Source: Lentisphaerota bacterium (GTDB lineage Bacteria > Verrucomicrobiota > Kiritimatiellia > RFP12 > UBA1067). Taken from it: DNA of 5,068 bases. A program made the translations under genes and the position numbers. Every line of letters begins with the position of its first letter. Positions within the stretch are counted from its first letter, which is position 1. The stretch spans positions 1 to 5,068 of the forward strand of contig SUVZ01000307.1 of assembly GCA_015061765.1 (NCBI GenBank). The letters are read 5' to 3'. The notes beneath the pieces are model-generated. The model had not been told where the DNA came from. It saw only the letters and a list, made by a program, of their open reading frames with translations, and searched no databases. Shown piece by piece: positions 1 to 4,550 of this stretch.

Positions 1-2
1 CC

Positions 3-506
3 ATAAGCGTAGATACGTATCATCCAGAGACGGCGAGGCTTGCCGTTAAATACGGGGCGCGGATCATCAATTGCGTGTATCCTGAACCAATTGAGGAAAT
101 GTCGGGCATTTTAACTGAAAATCCGCAAATAGAGCTTGTTGTGCCTGCATCTGCGTGGGGTCTGTCCCCACGGTTGCAGGGTCTGTCCCCACGGATATAC
201 ATAGATCCGATGATAGGGTTTGGGACGACTAGGGAGGAGGATCTTGAGCTTTTGCGGTCTGTGCCGGAGCTGGCGAAGAAGGCGCGGGTACTCGTGGGTG
301 CGAGCAGGAAAAGGCTGGTGAAGAAACTTACCGGGGAGAAGGTCACCGGAAAGAACCTCGGCGGCAATCTCGGGATTGCCGTCTGGGCGGCGATGAATGG
401 TGCGTCCGCAGTGCGCGTCCATGACGTACGGGAGACAGTACAGGCTCTGAGGGTGATAGGTACAATTGTCCAAACCGTGCCACGGGAGGTTGATCAGACC
501 CAATGA
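3..506 (+). CDS. folP: Dihydropteroate synthase-like protein, C-terminal part (5' end outside window)
   Basis: Dihydropteroate synthase condenses 6-hydroxymethyl-dihydropterin diphosphate with p-aminobenzoate in cytosolic folate synthesis. 167 residues are visible and the frame is open to the left edge, so the start lies upstream. Family motifs in order: SVDT (residues 2-5), IIN (21-23, pterin-binding Asn; the usual following Asp is Cys here), IDPMIGFG (67-74), SRKR (101-104, with the conserved Lys) and RVHDVRE (138-144). These make the family call firm. Odd: only ~43 residues separate IIN from IDP, against ~70 in E. coli FolP as I recall it. The MHMQG-x-P motif and the helix after it are missing, and their place is taken by GLSPRLQGLSPR, encoded by a repeated 16-mer. 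It may be a divergent paralogue or a damaged enzyme, so the symbol is tentative. The stop overlaps a possible small ORF as ATGA. Confidence 0.85.
   Translation: MSVDTYHPETARLAVKYGARIINCVYPEPIEEMSGILTENPQIELVVPASAWGLSPRLQGLSPRIYIDPMIGFGTTREEDLELLRSVPELAKKARVLVGASRKRLVKKLTGEKVTGKNLGGNLGIAVWAAMNGASAVRVHDVRETVQALRVIGTIVQTVPREVDQTQ
154..194. repeat. Two copies of a 16-bp repeat inside folP
   Basis: GGGTCTGTCCCCACGG occurs at 158-173 and 179-194 with no mismatch, offset by 21 bp (seven codons), so the reading frame is kept and the protein reads GLSPR twice. The first copy sits in a hairpin: CGTGGGG (154-160), loop TCTGT, CCCCACG (166-172). It looks like an invasive hairpin repeat tolerated in a coding region. 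Whether it occurs elsewhere in the genome cannot be seen here. Confidence 0.8.
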
Positions 507-610
507 GGATGAAGAGCAAGCATCTAAATGTTCGGGAGGACCGCATCAAGTATGATGATGGGCGGGATTGGTGTGTAGTAGATCTGTGTCCTGATGATTC
601 CAGTTTCTGA
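503..610 (+). CDS. Possible 35-codon small protein overlapping the folP stop
   Basis: An ATG at 503 overlaps the folP stop in an ATGA arrangement typical of translational coupling, and the frame runs to TGA at 608-610. The product would be 35 residues, rich in charged residues in its middle (VREDRIKYDDGRDW), with two Cys near the end and no signal peptide or membrane segment. A purine run, GGGAGG, lies about 13 nt upstream, which is rather far for a Shine-Dalgarno site. I recognise no family. It could equally be a chance ORF or the remnant of a longer gene, because the operator-like palindrome and promoter of the next gene begin just after it. Confidence 0.3.
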   Translation: MRMKSKHLNVREDRIKYDDGRDWCVVDLCPDDSSF

Positions 611-618
611 AAGAAGCG

Positions 619-650
619 TTCAATATTTGAACCTTAAGTTCGAATATGAT
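619..650 (+). promoter_or_regulatory. 25-bp operator-like palindrome with overlapping -10 box, upstream of the sigma54 activator
   Basis: At 623-647 two 10-nt arms, ATATTTGAAC and GTTCGAATAT, flank the centre CTTAA. Nine of ten arm positions are perfectly complementary and the tenth is a G:T pair. A possible -10 box TATGAT (645-650) overlaps the right arm; a weak -35 candidate TTCAAT (619-624) is 20 bp upstream. The site lies 32 bp before the start codon. It would suit a dimeric repressor or autoregulation, which is inference. Confidence 0.55.
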
Positions 651-679
651 ACCATGTATGCGAAAGGAGAAAGGCATCC

Positions 680-2173
680 ATGCAGAACACGCTTATTTTG
701 ACTGGTTGGGGATGGAAGGAGTATTCCGTTGCTGCGGCAGCGGTGTTGAAGGCCCTTGGAGGCATGGCTGATGTGCGAGGTGTGAGCAGGCGGAGACTGC
801 CGGAGTTTTTGGGTGGCCTGCCGACGTGTTATAGGCGGGTCCATGTCATTGGCGTGTCTCTTGCCGGAGATCCGAAAGAATTGGCGTTTGCGTTGGCAAA
901 GCTGAAAAAGCGCGGAGTCCAGATAAGTTGGGTCAGTGGGATTCCGATGGAGTGTGCCGTGCAGGAGATGTTTTCGGGGCTTCTTGACGCACGAGTGGTT
1001 GAAGGGGATCTTCTTGATGCTGTGGCGGCGGTTTTCAATGTTGATGTTTCTTCGTTGCGGCCGTATGCGATTGAGGCGAAGCGCCCTACTGGGGCTGTAA
1101 AGGCCTATCACGAACTGATTGATGCGTCGATGTATGCCTACCGGAACTATCAGGACGAGGAGTCGTATTCGGAGGTTGTCGGTTATCTTGCGAATGGCGT
1201 GAACGAATCTGCGTGGTCTTCGGACGCGAAGAGGCTAGTGTCTCATTACCGACGTTACCGGGGACGCGAACTTGTGGGGAAAAGTTCGACAATGCGCAGG
1301 CTGCAGGAGCGTATCAATAAGGTGGCTGCGCATTCTGATGCGCGTGTTCTGATAATTGGCGAAAGCGGCACGGGGAAGGAGACTGTTGCGCTTCAGGTCC
1401 ATAACAAGTCCGAAAGGAGGAACGAGCCGTTTTATGCATTCAACTGCGCGAGTGTGACGCCGAATCTTCTTGAAAGCCGTTTCTTCGGACATGAAAAAGG
1501 GGCTTTCACCGGTGCGGACAAAAGGCGGCCAGGATTGTTTGAATTGGCGAACGGCGGCACGCTTTTCCTCGATGAGATCGGGGAGATGCCGCTTGAGGCG
1601 CAGGGGACGCTTCTCAGGGTTCTTGAAGGTGGACGTTTCATGCGTATTGGCGGGGATGAGGAGATAGAATCGGATGTGAGGCTCATCACCGCAACGAACC
1701 GCAATCTTCCGGCGTTTGTGCGCGAAGGGAAATTCCGAGCCGATCTTTTTCAGCGTCTGAATGTCGTTCAGTTGAGGGTTCCGTCATTGCGCGAGCACAA
1801 GGAGGACATACGCGATATTGCCGATGGATGGTGGCTTCAGCATCATAAGCGGCATTTGAGTGAGGAGCAGATCGCGGTGTTGATGGGATATGACTATCCC
1901 GGAAATGTGCGTGAACTGCTGAATCTGCTGGAACGGGCGACCGTGTTCGATGAGATGGATTTCGTGTCGCTTCTCGATGAACACAGGGAAATGAATGCAG
2001 GGTTGATGGATGACGGTAACGGTAATGGCGGCGCATTGACATTTATGCGCGATGATCTGGAGTCAGCTGTGCGCATGCATATTCGAAAAGTTTTCGACAA
2101 GTACGGGCAGAATCTTTCCCGAGCCGCCGATGCCTTGAAGGTGAGCAGGAATACGGTTCGGAAATATCTGTAA
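680..2173 (+). CDS. Sigma54-dependent AAA+ transcriptional activator with an unclassified N-terminal sensor domain
   Basis: A cytosolic bacterial enhancer-binding protein of 497 residues that should use ATP hydrolysis to remodel RNA polymerase-sigma54 at -24/-12 promoters. Central AAA+ domain about 196-425: Walker A GESGTGKE (227-234), sigma54-contacting loop GAFTGA (274-279), Walker B GGTLFLDEIGE (292-302), sensor I ATN (338-340), arginine-finger region FRADLFQRLNV (352-362) and YPGNVRE (406-412). All key motifs look intact. A Gly/Asn/Asp-rich linker (441-451) leads to a Fis-type helix-turn-helix at 479-497, ending exactly at the C-terminus. Residues 1-195 are not a recognisable receiver, GAF or PAS domain: alternating strands such as LILTGWG and VHVIGVSL suggest an alpha/beta Rossmann-like or degenerate DHH-like sensor. 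Start: AGGAG (665-669) lies 10 nt before the ATG. No -24/-12 site was found in the window, so its targets are probably elsewhere. Confidence 0.93.
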   Translation: MQNTLILTGWGWKEYSVAAAAVLKALGGMADVRGVSRRRLPEFLGGLPTCYRRVHVIGVSLAGDPKELAFALAKLKKRGVQISWVSGIPMECAVQEMFSGLLDARVVEGDLLDAVAAVFNVDVSSLRPYAIEAKRPTGAVKAYHELIDASMYAYRNYQDEESYSEVVGYLANGVNESAWSSDAKRLVSHYRRYRGRELVGKSSTMRRLQERINKVAAHSDARVLIIGESGTGKETVALQVHNKSERRNEPFYAFNCASVTPNLLESRFFGHEKGAFTGADKRRPGLFELANGGTLFLDEIGEMPLEAQGTLLRVLEGGRFMRIGGDEEIESDVRLITATNRNLPAFVREGKFRADLFQRLNVVQLRVPSLREHKEDIRDIADGWWLQHHKRHLSEEQIAVLMGYDYPGNVRELLNLLERATVFDEMDFVSLLDEHREMNAGLMDDGNGNGGALTFMRDDLESAVRMHIRKVFDKYGQNLSRAADALKVSRNTVRKYL

Positions 2174-2200
2174 GTATTGTCCGTTTTGGCGGCATGCTGA

Positions 2201-2327
2201 GCCGTGTAGAAGTGGGACGGGCGTTTGGAGTTGGGTGTAGGGAGTTTGGCCGTGTAGAAGTGTAGAAATGTAGGAGTGGCGCGACGTTGGGTGTGGGTAT
2301 GTTGAGCCGTGCAGAAGTGTAGAAATG
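2201..2327 (+). repeat. Tandem composite intergenic repeat (two full units and one partial)
   Basis: Two units at 2230-2270 and 2286-2327 share the layout GTTGGGTGTRGG, a ~10-nt spacer, then CCGTGYAGAAGTGTAGAAATG in slightly varied form. A partial copy, GCCGTGTAGAAGTG, precedes them at 2201-2214. A further unit occurs at 4676-4735. The tract has no coding signal of its own and begins 27 bp after the activator stop. No T-tract terminator is visible after that gene. Confidence 0.7.
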
Positions 2328-2345
2328 AAGTGTTTTTAAGGTTGG

Positions 2346-2447
2346 ATTGAACCACTAAGCGAGGCAGAGCCGAGGTAGCCAAGGCCGGTAGGCCGCAGCC
2401 CCGAAGGGGTGCCTCAGCAGCCGCGAATACACGGAACACACTGAATG
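2346..2447. repeat. Nested intergenic repeat with multi-hairpin core (S1)
   Basis: The core at 2361-2415 is closed by GAGGCA (2361-2366) pairing with TGCCTC (2410-2415). It encloses GGCC-ggta-GGCC (2383-2394) and CCCC-gaa-GGGG (2399-2409). The flanks read TTGAACCAC before the core and GAATACACGGAACACACTG after it. Joined, they form a typical ACCACGAATACACG boilerplate, as if S1 had inserted into it. The CCCGAAGGG hairpin is shared with S2 and S3 further on. Confidence 0.6.
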
Positions 2448-2505
2448 TCGGGGATGGGAACAGATGGAAGTCTGTAGTCTGTTGTCCGAAGTCTTAAATC
2501 AAATC

Positions 2506-2573
2506 CCTTCACTCTTCACTCTTCACTCATTACCCATCACTCATCTCTCATTACTCATTACTCATCTCTCATA
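2506..2573 (+). repeat. Low-complexity CACTCTT/CTCATTA tract
   Basis: About 68 bp of degenerate 7-8-nt units such as CTTCACT, CTCATTA and CTCATCT, almost free of G on this strand. It abuts structured repeat A1. A shorter, more degenerate pyrimidine-rich tract (4931-4959) stands at the same place before A2. There is no open reading frame of interest. Confidence 0.7.
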
Positions 2574-2665
2574 ACTAACCAAAGGCAAAACCTTTTATTC
2601 GCCGTGGCAGAAAAGCGCGGTTGAAAGAAGGAGCCGCGTGATCCTGCAAGGGACCGCGGCAACGT
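2574..2665 (+). repeat. Structured ~92-nt repeat, copy A1
   Basis: Matches A2 (4960-5052) over its whole length with a few substitutions and short indels. Three hairpins are predicted: AAAGG-caaaa-CCTTT (2581-2595), CCGTG with CGCGG (2602-2606/2616-2620, plus C2608-G2615), and GCCGCG with CGCGGC (2633-2638/2655-2660). The second stem has a T-G pair here and T-A in A2. It could be a structured RNA leader, a mobile hairpin element or a recombination site. A GTG (2638) after a purine-rich GAAGGAG run opens only a 13-codon frame here. Confidence 0.7.
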
Positions 2666-2671
2666 GTTGTG

Positions 2672-2710
2672 CTAATTGATTGTCAATTAGTGCGATAAAT
2701 TTGATACAAT
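2672..2710 (+). promoter_or_regulatory. Putative promoter overlapped by a perfect inverted repeat, upstream of the PIN module
   Basis: -35 candidate TTGTCA (2680-2685) and -10 candidate TACAAT (2705-2710) are 19 bp apart, slightly long. The -35 lies inside a perfect inverted repeat: CTAATTGA (2672-2679), TTG, TCAATTAG (2683-2690). Such an overlap is what an autorepressing toxin-antitoxin operator would look like. The hairpin could instead be the 3' end of repeat A1. Confidence 0.5.
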
Positions 2711-2738
2711 ATGAAACATAAAAAGAAAGGAGAAGGCA

Positions 2739-2933
2739 ATGTCGGATAAAAAGAAAGTCTATGTCGAGACAACTGTTGTCAGCGATGCAACCGCATTGCC
2801 TACCAATAACCTTGCGCTTGCTGGGTGACAGATGGTTACGCGGGAATGGTGGGAGACGGTTGCTGACCGTTTTGAACTTTATTCTTCTTTTTATGTCCTG
2901 AAATATGTACGCCGCAAATGCTTCAGAAAGTAG
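2739..2933 (+). pseudogene. Eroded PIN-domain (VapC-like) toxin: nonsense codon and lost C-terminal part
   Basis: The ATG at 2739 follows a strong AAAGGAG site (2727-2733). The frame reads MSDKKKVYVETTVVSDATA, resembling the first strand and helix of PIN-domain ribonucleases (KVYxETTVxS with the conserved acidic residue). After 29 codons a TGA (2826-2828) interrupts it. The same frame then continues in family style with VTREWWETVADRFELY and stops at 2931-2933 after about 64 codons in total. PIN toxins usually have 130-150 residues, so the remaining catalytic acidic residues are absent. Flanking genes end in TGA or TAA and use TGG for Trp, so recoding of TGA is unlikely. Loss of the toxin with survival of its partner is a common decay route. 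The family call rests on motif recall, not on an alignment. Confidence 0.65.
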
Positions 2934-2940
2934 AATTGTC

Positions 2941-3117
2941 ATGATTTATGATGAATCCTTGGAGGAAATCTGGCGCATCAAGCGTGAGATTGCATCCGAA
3001 TACGCAACTCTTGATGATTACTTCAAGGGAATGTTGGCTTATCAGGAACAGGAAAGAGAAAACGGAGTTAAGTTTGTCTCGTTCCCGGTTCTCGAACGCG
3101 AACCAGCTATTACATAA
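2941..3117 (+). CDS. Small antitoxin-like protein, partner of the eroded PIN toxin
   Basis: 58 residues, starting MIYDESLEEIWRIKREI and ending in KFVSFPVLEREPAIT. The plan is an acidic, helical N-terminus with a hydrophobic Trp/Ile face, a Tyr/Gln/Glu-rich middle (YFKGMLAYQEQERENG, 27-42) and a short basic-aromatic KFVSFP tail. From memory, similar small ORFs (LEEV/IWRIK...KFVSFP) accompany PIN toxins and presumably block the toxin through the tail. The start at 2941 is chosen because it falls 7 nt after the toxin-remnant stop and gives the family-like N-terminus; an in-frame ATG at 2905 would overlap the toxin remnant. The local ribosome site is weak (AGAAAG, ~11 nt away), so translation may have depended on coupling to the toxin gene. 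It is probably co-transcribed from the promoter at 2680-2710. Function is inferred. Confidence 0.6.
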   Translation: MIYDESLEEIWRIKREIASEYATLDDYFKGMLAYQEQERENGVKFVSFPVLEREPAIT

Positions 3118-3186
3118 TTTTTCACATCAGTAACTAAAGAATGAAAGGAAGAAAAGAGAACTGATTGAAACGATATACCGATGTGG
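3118..3186 (+). repeat. Post-module repeat R1 (partner of R2)
   Basis: Begins directly after the antitoxin stop. Its first 41 nt, from TTTTTCACATCAG to GGAAGAAAAGAG, match R2 (4444-4484) at 37 of 41 positions. Similarity then continues with small indels to GATGTGG. R1 also contains ATCAGT (3125-3130) complementary to ACTGAT (3160-3165). It has no coding content. Confidence 0.75.
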
Positions 3187-3198
3187 TACCGAGAAAAA

Positions 3199-3262
3199 TG
3201 CGCCGAAGAAGGCGCAGCCTTCGGAGGGAAGCTTCGACGAAGTCGAACCCGAAGGGTACGCA
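3199..3262. repeat. Multi-hairpin structured element S2
   Basis: Hairpins in order: GAAGGC-gca-GCCTTC (3208-3222), linker GGAGGGAA, TTCGAC-gaa-GTCGAA (3233-3247) and CCC-gaa-GGG (3248-3256). A short closing pair TGCG/CGCA (3199-3202/3259-3262) is possible. The layout and unpaired linker match S3, while the stem bases differ in a pairing-preserving way. It could be a structured RNA or a mobile palindromic element. Confidence 0.65.
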
Positions 3263-3299
3263 AGTAGCCGCGTCGGCTTCTCCACGGATGAAACGGTAG

Positions 3300-3321
3300 G
3301 GCGCGTTGTCCTCAACGCGCC
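3300..3321. repeat. Strong 9-bp GC-rich hairpin
   Basis: GGCGCGTTG (3300-3308), loop TCCT, then CAACGCGCC (3313-3321), perfectly complementary. No T-tract follows on either side, so it is not a standard intrinsic terminator. It lies between S2 and S3 and looks like part of the same boilerplate. Confidence 0.7.
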
Positions 3322-3373
3322 GCTCCCTCCGGAGTGAGAGTGAGTATGGGGTGGGCAACCTAACCCATAAAAT

Positions 3374-3448
3374 GCACCGCAGAAAGCGAAGCTTTCGGAG
3401 GGAATCCGATTGCGAATGCAATCGCCCGAAGGGGCCGCAAGGCGGTGC
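3374..3448. repeat. Multi-hairpin structured element S3
   Basis: Closed by a 7-bp outer stem GCACCGC/GCGGTGC (3374-3380/3442-3448). Inside are GAAAGC-gaa-GCTTTC (3382-3396), linker GGAGGGAAT, CGATTGC-gaat-GCAATCG (3407-3424) and CCC-gaa-GGG (3425-3433). Compared with S2, the first stem changes a G-C pair to A-T, and the second stem has different bases but still pairs fully. Confidence 0.7.
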
Positions 3449-3514
3449 GCGTACGCGAATCAGCGTATGACGCTTAATTCAGAAATCGCGCCAATGACAA
3501 CAAGGGATTGGCGC
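3448..3514. repeat. Chain of perfect palindromes downstream of S3
   Basis: CGCGTACGCG (3448-3457) is a perfect 10-bp palindrome. AGCGT-atg-ACGCT (3462-3474) and GCGCCAAT with ATTGGCGC (3488-3495/3507-3514, 11-nt loop) follow. Together with S2 and S3 they make most of 3199-3514 foldable. No coding frame is supported in this ~400-bp gap. Confidence 0.6.
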
Positions 3515-3577
3515 AAGGGATCGCGCACAACGTCAGAAATTTCGCATCTGTCGCGTCTATCATTATCAACGCGAAAA

Positions 3578-3586
3578 TGATATAAT
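3578..3586 (+). promoter_or_regulatory. Extended -10 promoter of the GNAT module
   Basis: TGATATAAT contains a perfect TATAAT (3581-3586) with the TGN extension, which explains the lack of a good -35 at 17 bp. Transcription would start near 3593, leaving a leader of about 19 nt before the ATG at 3612. An inverted repeat TTTCGC/GCGAAA (3539-3544/3571-3576) ends just upstream and could be an operator. Confidence 0.65.
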
Positions 3587-3611
3587 ATTGACGCTTTTTG
3601 ACGGAGAAATT

Positions 3612-3848
3612 ATGTCTTTAGATGAAAGCGTGGGTAATATTATGGCAACATCAAGTATAACAGCGAACTTTTATTGCGATGACGCAAAGGCAGCAAACGC
3701 CTTTGTGCGTATGTTGTCGCAGCCGATAAAATCCGCTACTCGCAAGAGTAAAGTGGTTTTTGTATCAGATGCGACAATAGGCGATGAGGATTCTTTTGTA
3801 AAGCGGTTTAAGGATAGATGGTCGTCCTCTCGGAGAACTCGTAAATGA
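3612..3848 (+). CDS. Small protein, putative antitoxin or partner of the GNAT acetyltransferase
   Basis: 78 residues. The start at ATG 3612 follows GGAG (3603-3606) by 5 nt. The earlier in-frame TTG at 3588 lies upstream of the expected transcript start, so it was not used. The N-terminal half (SSITANFYCDDAKAANAFVRML, 14-35) looks like a short strand followed by a helix; the C-terminus is basic (KRFKDRWSSSRRTRK). No ribbon-helix-helix motif of the TacA type is evident. Its stop overlaps the start of the next gene as ATGA, so the two are translationally coupled and expressed from the extended -10 promoter. The arrangement of a small leading gene and a GNAT gene resembles acetyltransferase toxin-antitoxin modules, which suggests it neutralises or guides the enzyme. 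I cannot name its family. Base composition is more AT-rich than the folP and activator genes, fitting lateral transfer. Confidence 0.75.
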   Translation: MSLDESVGNIMATSSITANFYCDDAKAANAFVRMLSQPIKSATRKSKVVFVSDATIGDEDSFVKRFKDRWSSSRRTRK

Positions 3849-4441
3849 GAAATCTCACGGTTTGGCGAATTGATAAATTAGCAAAGAAGGTCGGTGATAG
3901 AGTTCTGTCATCAACCTTGGCTCAATTTTCAATCCCGCTTAACAAAGAGGTTGAGGACTTTATCCGAAATAAAGCTCTTCAGGCGACAAAACTCAAATCT
4001 TCTATAACCTACGTGCTTGTGGATGAGGATATTGCCGAGGTTATTGGTTATTTCACTCTGTTGGTAAAACCTTTTACAATTCCCGCAAGTTGTCTATCCT
4101 CGACAAATCGTCGGTTGATTTCCAGATTTTCAGAGGTGAATGAAGAGACGGGTAATTATACGGCATCTGTTTTTCTTCTGGCGCAAATTGGGAAGAATTA
4201 TGCTATTCAGCGTCAATATCAGGTTTCAGGACGAGATTTATTGGAAGTGGCTTTAGATAAATTGCGAGCAGTACAAGATTTAATCGGTGGCAAGCTTGTT
4301 CTTATAGAACGAGAAACTGAGCGTATGAAGCTGCATGATTTCTACAAGGCTAATGGTTTCAAATCATGGAATAGCCGTTATGATAAAAACGACAATGTCC
4401 AGTACGATCAGATGATCCGAGTGATAGAGAGCATTGCCTAA
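3845..4441 (+). CDS. GNAT-family N-acetyltransferase, toxin-like
   Basis: 198 residues, cytosolic. GNAT enzymes move an acetyl group from acetyl-CoA to an amine. Visible family features: strand VIGYFTLLVK (66-75), the acetyl-CoA region LLAQIGKNYA (111-120) leading into helix GRDLLEVALDKLRAVQDL (129-146), strand GGKLVLIERE (148-157) and the motif-B segment LHDFYKANGF (163-172). From memory, the run from YFTL through LxAQxGKNYA to FYKxxGF recurs in small mobile or plasmid-borne GNAT proteins that sit behind a tiny partner gene, as toxin-antitoxin pairs do. GNAT toxins such as TacT acetylate aminoacyl-tRNA, but the substrate here is unknown. Ribosome site GGAG (3832-3835) lies inside the upstream gene, 9 nt before the ATG. 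The start overlaps that gene's stop by 4 nt. The gene is full length and intact. Repeat R2 follows its stop immediately. Confidence 0.85.
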   Translation: MRNLTVWRIDKLAKKVGDRVLSSTLAQFSIPLNKEVEDFIRNKALQATKLKSSITYVLVDEDIAEVIGYFTLLVKPFTIPASCLSSTNRRLISRFSEVNEETGNYTASVFLLAQIGKNYAIQRQYQVSGRDLLEVALDKLRAVQDLIGGKLVLIERETERMKLHDFYKANGFKSWNSRYDKNDNVQYDQMIRVIESIA

Positions 4442-4443
4442 CA

Positions 4444-4513
4444 TTTTTCACATCAGCAACCAGACAATGAAAGGAAGAAAAGAGTTGAGTTGTTAAACGG
4501 ATTATAGATGTGG
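4444..4513 (+). repeat. Post-module repeat R2 (partner of R1)
   Basis: Starts 2 nt after the GNAT stop. 37 of the first 41 positions equal R1, and the similarity runs on to GATGTGG. CAAC and CAA in the left part can pair with TTG and GTTG in the right part. GCCTAAC (4436-4442) and GTTAAAC (4492-4498) around it resemble integron attC outer boxes, but R1 does not share them. Confidence 0.75.
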
Positions 4514-4515
4514 AT

Positions 4516-4544
4516 TTGTCATATTGAAGCGGAAAGCGTATAAT
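4516..4544 (+). promoter_or_regulatory. Near-consensus sigma70-type promoter without a downstream gene
   Basis: TTGTCA (4516-4521), a 17-bp spacer, then a perfect TATAAT (4539-4544). Transcription would begin near 4551. No credible protein frame starts within 250 bp downstream, so it may drive a small RNA or belong to a lost gene. Confidence 0.7.
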
Positions 4545-4550
4545 ATGGCG

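Noticed and set aside
620..2439. Reverse-strand ORFs opposite the sigma54 activator and its downstream gap
   Set aside because: They are shadows of a clear forward gene or of repeats, with no recognisable motifs and no ribosome sites.
2581..2598. AAAGG-caaaa-CCTTT hairpin as an intrinsic terminator
   Set aside because: The stem is short and weak, no T-run of useful length follows, and it is a fixed part of repeat A in both copies.
2739..2933. TGA read through as Trp or another amino acid
   Set aside because: folP and the GNAT partner end with TGA, the intact genes use TGG for Trp, and the toxin is truncated anyway.
3588..3611. TTG at 3588 as start of the small GNAT-partner gene
   Set aside because: It overlaps the promoter -10 region and precedes the expected transcript start; ATG 3612 has a proper GGAG site.
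4436..4498. Integron attC site around R2 (GCCTAAC and GTTAAAC)
   Set aside because: The outer boxes pair imperfectly and are not conserved in the sister copy R1; no integrase is visible. Kept only as a hypothesis within the R1/R2 finding.
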